Shown piece after piece: positions 43,864-52,070 of a DNA stretch of 64,000 nt; the stretch's first letter is position 1; every line of letters begins with the position of its first letter. The notes under the pieces were generated by a model. It ran no database searches, was not told the origin of the DNA, and saw only the letters and a list, made by a program, of their open reading frames with translations. The stretch comes from Mycobacterium sp. NS-7484. Its GTDB lineage: Bacteria; Actinomycetota; Actinomycetes; Mycobacteriales; Mycobacteriaceae. Position numbers and translations under genes: made by a program. The stretch spans positions 178,502 to 242,501 of the forward strand of contig NZ_MBEJ01000028.1 in NCBI RefSeq assembly GCF_001953975.1, written 5' to 3'.

Positions 43864-44687
43864 CGGGCGCTCCAGACGTCTTCGGAATTCAGGTAAGCGC
43901 GTTGGTATTCGGGATCGCGCGCGTCGATCGTGGCACCGATCTCGGCCAGGTCACCGGGCGCCGACCAGGCCAGCACTTCGAGTGAGCCGACGGTGAACTG
44001 GGGCGCCGGATCGAGCGGATGCGCGGTATTGGCGACAGCCACGATCAGCGGCAGGTGCGTGACCAGCTCGACGGCGGTACCGGCACCCGCTGACCCGGTG
44101 GACAGCAATGTGCCGTCGGCTTCCACCCGCACACCGTGGAAGAACGACACGCTCGGTGCCACGTCGCGACGGGTCAGCCCGTTCTTCAGGGCGGCCAGTG
44201 CAAGCAGTTCACGCCCGGCCGGGCTCGCCGACTCCACCTCACCGGCACCGTATTTGGCCGCATTGCCGGTCAGCGTGGTGGTACCGCACAGCGCATCGTG
44301 GTGACCCGAAGTGTCCGACACCAGCGTGGCCAGTACCCGGCCCTGATCGCTGAGCAGCGGGTGGCCCGTCGAAAGATACGCCTGCCACGGCACTTTCACC
44401 GTGTCAGCGACGTTGAGCCGCTCCCAAGGGGCGTCCGCTCGCCACAGCAACACGTGCGCACATGCGGTGCCATCCAGGTCGCGCAGCCGCAATCGGGTAC
44501 CGCGGGCCAACACCTTGCTCGTATAGCGGCCGCCGGGAACGGTTTCGGCCCAGGTCAAACTCTCGGCGGCAACACCGGTCGGTGGCGTGGGCCAGGCGGA
44601 AGCCGGCACCACCGGCATCGAGTCGGTGAGGGCTCCGGCTTGAGCGCGGGCGTGGTCGCGGGCTCCGGCGGTCGTCGCGGTAGACAT
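43860..44687 (-). CDS. DUF1989 protein, urea carboxylase-associated 1 / carboxyguanidine deiminase subunit
   Basis: This 275-residue DUF1989 protein has a 40-residue N-terminal extension, then the domain with DTSGHHDALCGTTT, APSVSFFHGVRVEADG and a final IVAVANTAHPLDP. It is parallel to but clearly different from the neighbouring DUF1989 protein, so the two are the expected heteromeric pair. It begins 1 base upstream of the permease stop. Together with the carboxylase half and AtzF it completes a guanidine-to-ammonia route, provided biotin carboxylase is supplied elsewhere. Confidence 0.86.
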   Translation of the reverse strand: MSTATTAGARDHARAQAGALTDSMPVVPASAWPTPPTGVAAESLTWAETVPGGRYTSKVLARGTRLRLRDLDGTACAHVLLWRADAPWERLNVADTVKVPWQAYLSTGHPLLSDQGRVLATLVSDTSGHHDALCGTTTLTGNAAKYGAGEVESASPAGRELLALAALKNGLTRRDVAPSVSFFHGVRVEADGTLLSTGSAGAGTAVELVTHLPLIVAVANTAHPLDPAPQFTVGSLEVLAWSAPGDLAEIGATIDARDPEYQRAYLNSEDVWSAR

Positions 44688-44688
44688 G

Positions 44689-46230
44689 TCAGGCTCCGAT
44701 CGTGACGGGGTTGGGGTGGGTCTTGCCGCGGGGGAAACACAGCGCGCCGAGTAGAACTGCAGCTGCGATACTCAGGGGACCGGCCCACTGCAGGATCGGC
44801 AATTCCCCGGTGGGGTTGAAGATCTCGGCGCGAGGCCAGCCGAGGTTGACGATCATCACCGCGCCGTAGAGCACGGCAAGCACGTTCACGGCGACACCGA
44901 ACTTGCCGAGCGAGAACAACGGCAGCCCTTCGGCGTCGACCTGGTTGCGTTGCGCGGGCCAGCCTTTGATGCGGCGGTACAGCAGCGGTGCGGTCACCAA
45001 CAGGTAGGCCAGGTAGATCAGGATGATGCAGACGCTGGCCAGAGTGGCGAAGATGGCGGAGTTGCCGACGTTGACCAGCAGCACCCCGATGCACAGCAGA
45101 CCGATGAGCACCGACGGCCAGATCGGTGTGCCGGTGTGGCTGTTGACCCGGGCCAGGATCGACGAGGCCGGCAGGCGGCCGTCACGGGCCATCGAGAACA
45201 TCAGCCGTGAGGCGGCGGTCTGAATTGCCAAGGTGCAGATCGTGATCGCGATGCAGACATCGACCAGCAGCACCGTCCCCCACGGCGAGGACAACACGGT
45301 GTCGAGCACGTACGGCAGGCCTTCGGCGGCCAGGCGTCCGTCGGTCAGGCTGGGCGCGGCCATCAGGGCACCCAGGATCATCAACCCGCCGCCGAGCGCC
45401 GAGACCGACAGCGCCATCCGGATTGTCCGGGGCGCGACGCGCCGAGGATTGCGGGTCTCCTCGGCGAGCTCACCGGCCGAGCCGAAGCCGACCATGACGT
45501 AGGCCGCCATCAGTCCGCTCATGATCCAGGCCCAGACATAGCCGGGTTGCCCTCCGGCGTGACCGGTGTCGAACACAACCTGCGGACTGCGCTGAGCATG
45601 GGTGAAGAACACCCCGATGACGGCGATGACACCGACGATCTCGCAGATCACCCCGGCGCTGTTGACGCGGGACATCCATTTGACGCCAAGGCAATTGATC
45701 GTGGTCGTCAGCACCAGCAGAATGGTGCCCAGCAGCACCGCGTTGGCCGCGCCGCTGGAAGAGGTCAGCGCCGGGTCGTCACCGATGATCTGGAAACCCG
45801 ACCAGATCGTGGGAAGCACCACCTGCAGCGCGATCGCCGCGGCCGACGCGGTGACGATCTGGGCCAGGATCATGAACCAGCCACCGAACCAGCCGATCAC
45901 CTCGCCACCCATCCGCCGGGACCACTGATAGATGGCGCCCGAGATCGGATAGCGCGCGGCCAGTTCGGCGAAACACAGCGCCACCAGGAACTGGCCGAGG
46001 AACACTGCCGGCCAGGTCCAGAAGAAGGCCGGGCCGCCGAAACCGAAGCCGAGGCCGAACAACTGGAAGATCGTCGTCAGAATCGACACGAACGAGAAGC
46101 CCGCCGCGAACGATTCGAACTTGCCGAGCCGACGGTGCAACTGCTGGTCGTAACCGAACTCGGCCAGGTCGTCGTGGTCGCCGAAGCGGCCGACCACGTC
46201 TCGCTGGCTTTCGGTAGCGCTGCTGGTCAT
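44689..46230 (-). CDS. APC family permease of the guanidine/urea operon
   Basis: A 513-residue amino acid-polyamine-organocation transporter with about 12 hydrophobic segments, from FSFVSILTTIFQLFGLGF (residues 45-70) to SIAAAVLLGALCFP at the end. Consensus pieces are ELAARYPISGAIYQW and FGSAGELAEETRNPRR. It is the first gene of the leftward operon and the likely importer of the nitrogen compound. The ATG at 46230 is chosen; a GTG at 46281 with GGGAGG further upstream is also possible. Selectivity for guanidine, urea or an amine is not visible. Confidence 0.88.
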   Translation of the reverse strand: MTSSATESQRDVVGRFGDHDDLAEFGYDQQLHRRLGKFESFAAGFSFVSILTTIFQLFGLGFGFGGPAFFWTWPAVFLGQFLVALCFAELAARYPISGAIYQWSRRMGGEVIGWFGGWFMILAQIVTASAAAIALQVVLPTIWSGFQIIGDDPALTSSSGAANAVLLGTILLVLTTTINCLGVKWMSRVNSAGVICEIVGVIAVIGVFFTHAQRSPQVVFDTGHAGGQPGYVWAWIMSGLMAAYVMVGFGSAGELAEETRNPRRVAPRTIRMALSVSALGGGLMILGALMAAPSLTDGRLAAEGLPYVLDTVLSSPWGTVLLVDVCIAITICTLAIQTAASRLMFSMARDGRLPASSILARVNSHTGTPIWPSVLIGLLCIGVLLVNVGNSAIFATLASVCIILIYLAYLLVTAPLLYRRIKGWPAQRNQVDAEGLPLFSLGKFGVAVNVLAVLYGAVMIVNLGWPRAEIFNPTGELPILQWAGPLSIAAAVLLGALCFPRGKTHPNPVTIGA

Positions 46231-46401
46231 AGGCGTTTCTCTCGGGCTCAGGGGCGGTGCCGCCAGCTTCTTAACTGTCACTCGATAGATAAGCCTCCCG
46301 GCATGTCCGAGCTGTCACCCGCGTGTTTCGTTCATGTAGCGAGCGGTAAGCATTGCGTTGCCGAAACCTCACCACGCCGGTGTGCTGTCACAATCACCGA
46401 C

Positions 46402-47421
46402 ATGGCGGTGGCTGCGTTGGACGATGCCTGCCGGCGTATTGCGTCGGCGGACAACGAACACGACCTGGTGACCGCGGCCCTCGAAGCCCACGATGCGGTG
46501 CGCACGGTGGTCGACGCCCGCACCGGGGCAGCGTCAGTCGCGGCCACCTGGTCGGCCGTCATGCGGGCCGCAGTGACGACCGCGGCACGACTGGTCGCTC
46601 CCGACGTCGGCGACTGGTATGCCTCGGGCAGCGTGGGCCGCGGTGACGCCTTACCCGGATCGGACCTGGAGACGTTGATGGTCCGCAGCCGCGACGCGAC
46701 ACCGAATTCCGCCGTGGCCCAGGCGGCGGATGTCCACGACGTGTTGGCACGCTGCGGGTTCCGCGCCGACGACAACGGCGCCGTCGCCTCCCGCGCCCGG
46801 TTCAACCGCACCGCTCAGGAGTGGGCGGTCGGGATGGGTCGCTGGTCCACCGACCCTTCCACGGACCGGGGTGTGGTGATGATCGGGCTGTTGACCGACG
46901 CGGTTGCGCTTGGTGACGGACCGGACCTCCGCGATCAAGCCGGTATCGCAGCGCGGGCGCAACCGGCGGCGCTGGCTGCGATGCTGCAGGACGCCACCTA
47001 TGCGCGCGCCTACGTCCCGTCCCGCCTGCGGGTGCTTGCCTCCGGGGACGGTGGCGTCGACATCAAGCTCGCCGCCGTCGACCCCGTGGTCCGCATCGCC
47101 CGTTGGGCCGCGCTGAGTTGCGGATCCGACGCGCTGCTCACCGCAGATCGCCTCGGTACGGCCGCCGGCACCCGCTACCTCGATCCCGACGATGCCCGGG
47201 TGCTGGCGAAATGCCATGCGATCGGCTCAAGCATCCGTTGGCGGGTCCGGGCGGCGCGCTGGCGGGCCGATGCTGACTCCGCGGCTTTCGACGAGCGCGT
47301 CGAACTGTCGGAGCTCTCACCGCAGGACCGCACTGCGCTGCGCAGCATCGGCCGCGAGCTCACCGCGGTGCGCCGCAAACTTGACTATCTGGCGTCGACC
47401 TCGACGTTCTCGACGTGGTAA
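46402..47421 (+). CDS. DUF294-type nucleotidyltransferase
   Basis: A 339-residue protein with the pol-beta-type nucleotidyltransferase signature GSVGRGDALPGSDLETLMV near residue 75 (Gly-Ser, then acidic residues spaced as Asp-x-Glu rather than Asp-x-Asp). A long helical second half follows with KLAAVDPVVRIARWAAL and LLTADRLGTAAGTRYL. It resembles GlnD-like proteins with a DUF294 C-terminal substrate domain. It is divergent from the guanidine operon. Its stop lies 7 bases inside the start of the Fic gene, so the two are translationally linked. Confidence 0.78.
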   Translation: MAVAALDDACRRIASADNEHDLVTAALEAHDAVRTVVDARTGAASVAATWSAVMRAAVTTAARLVAPDVGDWYASGSVGRGDALPGSDLETLMVRSRDATPNSAVAQAADVHDVLARCGFRADDNGAVASRARFNRTAQEWAVGMGRWSTDPSTDRGVVMIGLLTDAVALGDGPDLRDQAGIAARAQPAALAAMLQDATYARAYVPSRLRVLASGDGGVDIKLAAVDPVVRIARWAALSCGSDALLTADRLGTAAGTRYLDPDDARVLAKCHAIGSSIRWRVRAARWRADADSAAFDERVELSELSPQDRTALRSIGRELTAVRRKLDYLASTSTFSTW

Positions 47422-48239
47422 CCGGCCTCACCGAGTCCGGGCAGCACGCCCTGACTCAGACCATCGCCGCCGAACGCCTCGAGGGCTGGCGACCCACACC
47501 GGAACAGATCGACGCCCTGACCGCCCTGCTCACCGGTGCGGTTACCTACGGCGAGTACCTGGGTCCCCATCTCCCCCACCCTGCCCCGTCGCCGCGCCGC
47601 CGGGTGTTCGCGCGACGTCGCCCCTATTTCCTCCCGGGAACATCGGTGCTGCGCAACAACTTCGGCGTGCAAGATGACACGCTGCTGACGCAACTGGAAT
47701 TTGTCGCGACCGCCGGACGGATCCTGCAGGTGCATCTCCGTTGCCAGGACTCAGATCTGGATGTGCGGTCACTGCACCGCCACGTGTTCGGCGATGTGTA
47801 CGCCTGGGCGGGCGAGCCCCGCATCGTCGAACTCCGCAAACGCGACACCGCGTTTGGCTCCTGCGCACGAATTCCGCGTGCCCTGGAGGCACTTCGCGCC
47901 GAGATCAGCGCACTCGCCGGTGAGGGTGTCGAGATCGACGACGGCACGCTGTCCTACCGTCTGGCGCGAATCTACGCCGACTACAACCAGATCCATCCGT
48001 TCCGTGAGGGCAACGGGCGCACCGGGACCCTGCTGCTACACCTGCTTGCCGGCCGAGCCGGACGCCGGCTGTTCCTCGAGGACATGGCGCGCTCCGAGTG
48101 GATCAGTGCATCGCGGGACTCGATGCCCTTCCGGCGGGACGGGCGCGCCGACCCACGGCCGATCATGAGCGTCCTACGCGGCCGGTTGCGGCCACACCCG
48201 GCCCCGAAGCCCGAAAGTGTCTGGACCAACCACGGATGA
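47415..48239 (+). CDS. Fic domain protein with N-terminal VbhA-like inhibitory domain
   Basis: A 274-residue Fic enzyme, expected to transfer AMP or another nucleotide to a protein. The core motif is HPFREGNGRTGT, with His and the Gly-Asn-Gly anion site but Thr instead of the terminal Arg of the canonical motif. Residues 8-45 (QTIAAERLEGWRPTPEQ and on) resemble the VbhA antitoxin helix, whose inhibitory (S/T)xxxEG appears here as AERLEG, with Ser/Thr replaced by Ala. A flap segment is VYAWAGEPRIVELRKRD. The GTG start overlaps the nucleotidyltransferase gene. Confidence 0.85.
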   Translation: MVTGLTESGQHALTQTIAAERLEGWRPTPEQIDALTALLTGAVTYGEYLGPHLPHPAPSPRRRVFARRRPYFLPGTSVLRNNFGVQDDTLLTQLEFVATAGRILQVHLRCQDSDLDVRSLHRHVFGDVYAWAGEPRIVELRKRDTAFGSCARIPRALEALRAEISALAGEGVEIDDGTLSYRLARIYADYNQIHPFREGNGRTGTLLLHLLAGRAGRRLFLEDMARSEWISASRDSMPFRRDGRADPRPIMSVLRGRLRPHPAPKPESVWTNHG

Positions 48240-48443
48240 CGATTGCGGGATGGTGGTATTCGATGCCGTAGAGCGTGCCCTTCTTGCCTCGCGTTTGAGC
48301 TGTCAGGGGTTTTTCCTCACCATGCGTCGATCTCTACCCGCAGGTCAGCGGAGAGTCGGACACTGGAATCGACCTCCGAGGGGATTACTGGTGCGCCTGC
48401 ACGCGTTGCCAGTGCAGACCGCGACCGAAAGTGAGAACCGTCG

Positions 48444-49598
48444 ATGGGCACCCCACTGCACCTGGCCGTCGCGCTCGATGGCACCGGCTGGCACCCGGCT
48501 TCCTGGCGCGAGCCGCTGGCCCGCCCTGCCGAAACGCTCACCCCGCGGTATTGGACCGACCTGGTCAGCCAGGCCGAACGCGGACTGCTGGATTTTGTCA
48601 CCATCGAGGACGGGCTCACACTGCAGTCCGATCACCCCTTCCGCCCCGATAACCGCACCGACCGGTTGCGCGGCCGGCTCGACGCCGTGCTGATTGCGTC
48701 CCGCGTCGCACCGCGGACCCACCACATCGGCCTGGTGCCCACCGTCATCACCACCTACACCGAGCCGTTCCACGCGTCCAAGGCGATCGCCACCCTCGAC
48801 TACGTCAGCACCGGCCGCGCCGGGGTGCGGGTTCAGGTGGCTTCTCGTCGGGATGCCGCAGCCCACTTCGGTCGTCGTCGTCTGCCCGAGGACCGTGCGG
48901 CGCTGAGTGCGGAGTTGTTCGACGAGGCGGGCGACTACGTGGAGGTGTTGCGCCGGTTGTGGGACAGCTGGGAGGACGACGCCGAGATCCGCGACGTGGC
49001 CACCGGGCGGTTCATCGACCGGAACAAGCTGCACTACATCGACTTCCAGGGCGCCTCGTTTTCCGTCAAAGGTCCCTCGATCACCCCGCGGCCGCCGCAG
49101 GGACAACCGATCGTCGCCGCGCTCGGCCACGTCGACCCGGCATTTCAACTGATCGCCGACAGCGCCGACGTCGGCTTTGTCACCCCGCACAGCGTCGATG
49201 AGGTCGCCGCCCTGGTCGAGACGATCGGCTCACTACAGCCCGCACGCGATCCGCAGGTGTTCGCCGACCTGGTGGTAGTCCTTGACGACACGCTCGACGC
49301 GGCGCGTGCACGACGCGAACGCCTCGACGCACTGGCGGGAGCCGAATACCGCAGTGATGCTGAGATTTTCATGGGAACGCCAGGGCAGCTCGCCGACCTG
49401 TTGGAAGCCTGGCACACCGCCGGAGCCGCGGGTTTCCGGTTGCGGCCGGCCTCCCTTCCGCACGACCTGCAACAGATCACCGATGTGTTGGTCCCCGACC
49501 TGCAGCGCCGCGGCCTGTTCCGCCAGTCCTATGAAGCGTCCACCCTGCGCGGTCTGCTGGGACTCCCTCGGCCCGCTAACCGCTACACGACCGTCTGA
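48444..49598 (+). CDS. LLM class flavin-dependent monooxygenase
   Basis: A 384-residue luciferase-like protein: ERGLLDFVTIEDGLTL, GLVPTVITTYTEPFHASKAI and DYVSTGRAGVRVQVASR are the typical barrel strands, then VLRRLWDSWEDDA. It belongs to the group near SsuD/NtaA monooxygenases that use reduced flavin and O2 on sulfur or amine compounds. It is followed after 12 bases by a second monooxygenase of the same class, and the two probably act on related substrates. No flavin reductase is visible beside them. Confidence 0.86.
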   Translation: MGTPLHLAVALDGTGWHPASWREPLARPAETLTPRYWTDLVSQAERGLLDFVTIEDGLTLQSDHPFRPDNRTDRLRGRLDAVLIASRVAPRTHHIGLVPTVITTYTEPFHASKAIATLDYVSTGRAGVRVQVASRRDAAAHFGRRRLPEDRAALSAELFDEAGDYVEVLRRLWDSWEDDAEIRDVATGRFIDRNKLHYIDFQGASFSVKGPSITPRPPQGQPIVAALGHVDPAFQLIADSADVGFVTPHSVDEVAALVETIGSLQPARDPQVFADLVVVLDDTLDAARARRERLDALAGAEYRSDAEIFMGTPGQLADLLEAWHTAGAAGFRLRPASLPHDLQQITDVLVPDLQRRGLFRQSYEASTLRGLLGLPRPANRYTTV

Positions 49599-49610
49599 CA
49601 GGACACGCCC

Positions 49611-50987
49611 ATGAGCAAGCCCGTCAAGCAGATTCATCTAGCCGCACATTTCCCCGGGGTCAACAACACCACGGTCTGGAGTGACCCGAACTCCGGCAGC
49701 CATATCGAGTTCGATTCGTTCGTCCGCTTCGCGCAGACCGCCGAGCGCGGCAAGTTCGACTTCATGTTCCTGGCCGAAGGATTGCGGCTGCGTGAACAGG
49801 GCGGCCAGATCTACGACCTCGACGTGGTGGGACGCCCGGACACCTTCACGGTGCTGGCGGCCCTCGCGGCGGTGACCGATCGGCTCGGGCTGACCGGCAC
49901 GATCAACTCGACGTTCAACGAACCCTATGAGGTGGCACGGCAATTCGCTTCGCTGGACCACCTGTCCGAAGGCCGGGCCGCCTGGAACGTCGTCACCTCC
50001 TGGGATGCCTTCACCGGAGAGAACTTTCGCCGCGGCGGCTTCCTGCCCGAGAACCAACGCTACGAACGGGCCGAGAGCTTCCTGGCGGCCGCCCACACGT
50101 TGTTCGATTCCTGGCGAGGCGATGAGATCGTCGCCGACAAAGAACATGGTTTATTCCTGTCGGATGCGGCGGCCGGCGAGTTCGCCTACCACAACGACCA
50201 TTTCGACATCAGCGGCCGGTTCAACGTCCCGCGCAGCCCACAGGGCCGTCCGGTGATCTTCCAGGCCGGGGACTCCGAGCGCGGACGTGAGTTTGCCGCG
50301 GCAGCTGCGGACGCCATCTTTTCCCGGTACGGGACGTTGGAAGACGGCCAGAAGTTCTATGCCGACGTCAAGGGCCGGTTGGCCAAATACGATCGCCGCC
50401 ATGACCAACTACTGATTCTGCCCGCGGCCACCTTCGTGCTGGGCGACACCGATGCCGAGGCCGCCGAGCTCGCCCACGAGGTGCGGCTGGCCCAGGTGTC
50501 GCCGGCCACTGCGATCAAGTTCCTCGAACAACTGTGGAACCGTGACCTCACCGATCACGACCCCGACGGACCGCTACCCACCGTCGACCCGCGAGTCGGC
50601 GAGAACACCATCGCCAAGGGCCGCGCCAGTGTGCGCATCCACCGCGACCCGATCGCCGTCGCCAACGAATGGCGCGCCAAGGCCGAAGCCGAGAACCTGA
50701 CCACGCGCGAGCTCATCATCGAGGTCACCGGACGGCAGAACTTCGTCGGCTCGGCGGCCACCATCGCCGAATCCATCAACCATCTCGTGCAATCGGACGC
50801 CAGCGACGGGTTCATCCTGGTCCCCCACGTCACCCCGGGCGGGCTCGACCCGTTCGTGGACCGCGTCGTTCCGCTGCTGCAGGAGCGCGGGGTATTCCGT
50901 ACCGACTACGAAGGAACCACGCTGCGCGAGCACCTCGGGCTGGGCGTTCCCCAGCCGGGCGAGGAACGCACCGCTGCAACAGGCTGA
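49611..50987 (+). CDS. LLM class FMN-dependent monooxygenase, NtaA/SnaA/DszA type
   Basis: A 458-residue protein of the long NtaA/SnaA/DszA subgroup: QTAERGKFDFMFLAEGLRLR, GTINSTFNEPYEVARQFASL, GRAAWNVVTSWDAFTGENF and PVIFQAGDSERGREFAA are diagnostic. Family members need FMNH2 from a separate reductase and cleave C-N or C-S bonds in chelators or organosulfur compounds. It is coupled to the preceding LLM gene and converges with the PTH2-like gene with no spacing. The substrate is unknown. Confidence 0.88.
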   Translation: MSKPVKQIHLAAHFPGVNNTTVWSDPNSGSHIEFDSFVRFAQTAERGKFDFMFLAEGLRLREQGGQIYDLDVVGRPDTFTVLAALAAVTDRLGLTGTINSTFNEPYEVARQFASLDHLSEGRAAWNVVTSWDAFTGENFRRGGFLPENQRYERAESFLAAAHTLFDSWRGDEIVADKEHGLFLSDAAAGEFAYHNDHFDISGRFNVPRSPQGRPVIFQAGDSERGREFAAAAADAIFSRYGTLEDGQKFYADVKGRLAKYDRRHDQLLILPAATFVLGDTDAEAAELAHEVRLAQVSPATAIKFLEQLWNRDLTDHDPDGPLPTVDPRVGENTIAKGRASVRIHRDPIAVANEWRAKAEAENLTTRELIIEVTGRQNFVGSAATIAESINHLVQSDASDGFILVPHVTPGGLDPFVDRVVPLLQERGVFRTDYEGTTLREHLGLGVPQPGEERTAATG

Positions 50988-51293
50988 CTATTCGGGGTCG
51001 GCAGGCTCCTCGCGGTGCTTGTACTCCCAACTGGCACCGGCCGTCAGGGTGCCGGGCTCCAACTCGGTACGGCCGGCGTCACGCACGTGCACCGTCTGCG
51101 CCAAGATCTCGTCGGGCTTGCCGCCGATCACGATGACCGGATGGTGGTAGTCGATGCCATAGAGCTTGAGCGCCGCGTGCACCGCGTGCGCGGCAGCCTT
51201 ACCGCGCGACATCTTGGCGTTCGAGTTGACCCTGATCACCAGCCGGCGTTCCAGCACCTCGGCGTCTTCGGTGTCCTCGGTGTTCTTGTGCAC
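50988..51293 (-). CDS. Peptidyl-tRNA hydrolase 2-like protein
   Basis: A 101-residue protein: LVIRVNSNAKMSRGKAAAHA, VHAALKLYGI and HPVIVIGGKPDEI match the core of the archaeal/eukaryotic PTH2 fold, in which the Lys/Arg-Gly-Lys and Ala-His helix form the active site. From family knowledge, Pth2 frees tRNA from peptidyl-tRNA. Whether this one is active is uncertain because the bacterial Pth is normally sufficient. The GTG at 51293 starts 4 bases after the TrkA gene stop, suggesting one transcript. Confidence 0.7.
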   Translation of the reverse strand: MHKNTEDTEDAEVLERRLVIRVNSNAKMSRGKAAAHAVHAALKLYGIDYHHPVIVIGGKPDEILAQTVHVRDAGRTELEPGTLTAGASWEYKHREEPADPE

Positions 51294-51297
51294 GAGC

Positions 51298-51990
51298 TCA
51301 GGGCTCCTCCGAAACCACCTCACGCAGAAACTCACCTCCATGGATCGCGGCCAGCAATGAGTGTTCCGACGTGCGGTTGGCGGTGAACAGCAGCTCGTCG
51401 CCCGCTTCCAGCACGTCGTCGGGTTTGGGAAACCTGACCTTGTTTCCCCGGACGACGGTCACCAACGCGGTGTCGGCGGGCAGTTCCAATCGGTCCACCC
51501 GCTGGCCGACCACCGGGTTGTCTTGGGGCAGCGTGAGTTTGGTCAGCTCGACCCGACCACCGCGCAGCGTCATCAACCGCACCAGGTGCCCGACGTCGAT
51601 GGCGCCCTCGATGCCGGCCACCAGCGCGCCCGGCGTCGACACGGCAACATCGATACCCCAGTCCTGACCGAACAGCCACTGATTGCGGATGTCGTTGATG
51701 CGCGCCACCACGCGCGGCACCCCGAACTCCGACTTGGCCAGCAAACCGACCACGAGGTTCGACTTGTCATCACCGGTGGCCGCGATCAACACATCGGCGG
51801 TCTCGATCCCGGCCTCCTCCATGGCGGAGAGCTCGCAGGCGTCGGCCAGCAACCAGTCGGCATCGGGCACCGTCTGCGGTTCGTAGCGCCGATAGAGCTG
51901 CTCGATCAACAGCACCTTGTGACCGTTGTCGAGCAACTCGCGCGCGACGGAGCGACCCACGTTGCCCGCCCCGGCGACCACGACTCGCAT
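51298..51990 (-). CDS. TrkA-type potassium uptake regulatory protein
   Basis: A 230-residue RCK protein: RVVVAGAGNVGRSVARELLD is the NAD-binding Rossmann motif, DVLIAATGDDKSNLVVGLLA the second nucleotide contact, and residues 145-220 (KLTLPQDNPVVGQRVDRLEL, LEAGDELLFTANR) a TrkA-C domain. It gates a K+ channel or transporter in response to NAD(H) or nucleotides. It lies back to back with a cation/proton antiporter, and both could share ionic control. The ATG at 51990 removes a non-conserved leader. Confidence 0.9.
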   Translation of the reverse strand: MRVVVAGAGNVGRSVARELLDNGHKVLLIEQLYRRYEPQTVPDADWLLADACELSAMEEAGIETADVLIAATGDDKSNLVVGLLAKSEFGVPRVVARINDIRNQWLFGQDWGIDVAVSTPGALVAGIEGAIDVGHLVRLMTLRGGRVELTKLTLPQDNPVVGQRVDRLELPADTALVTVVRGNKVRFPKPDDVLEAGDELLFTANRTSEHSLLAAIHGGEFLREVVSEEP

Positions 51991-52070
51991 CTTGCGTCCC
52001 TCCACCCCGCCATCTTCGCCTATCCGCACGCCCCACTTGCGGCCCATTGTCGGTGATTAACTAACTTCCG

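Noticed and set aside
46231..46401. Guanidine (ykkC-type) riboswitch before the permease gene
   Set aside because: The divergent intergenic space is short and I could not see the conserved ykkC elements in it.
48240..48443. Possible cysteine-rich leader peptide or riboswitch before the LLM monooxygenase pair (one frame reads Trp-Cys-Ala-Cys-Thr-Arg-Cys-Gln-Cys)
   Set aside because: That frame has a stop upstream and no start codon before the Cys run, and the region does not match any sulfur riboswitch consensus I know.
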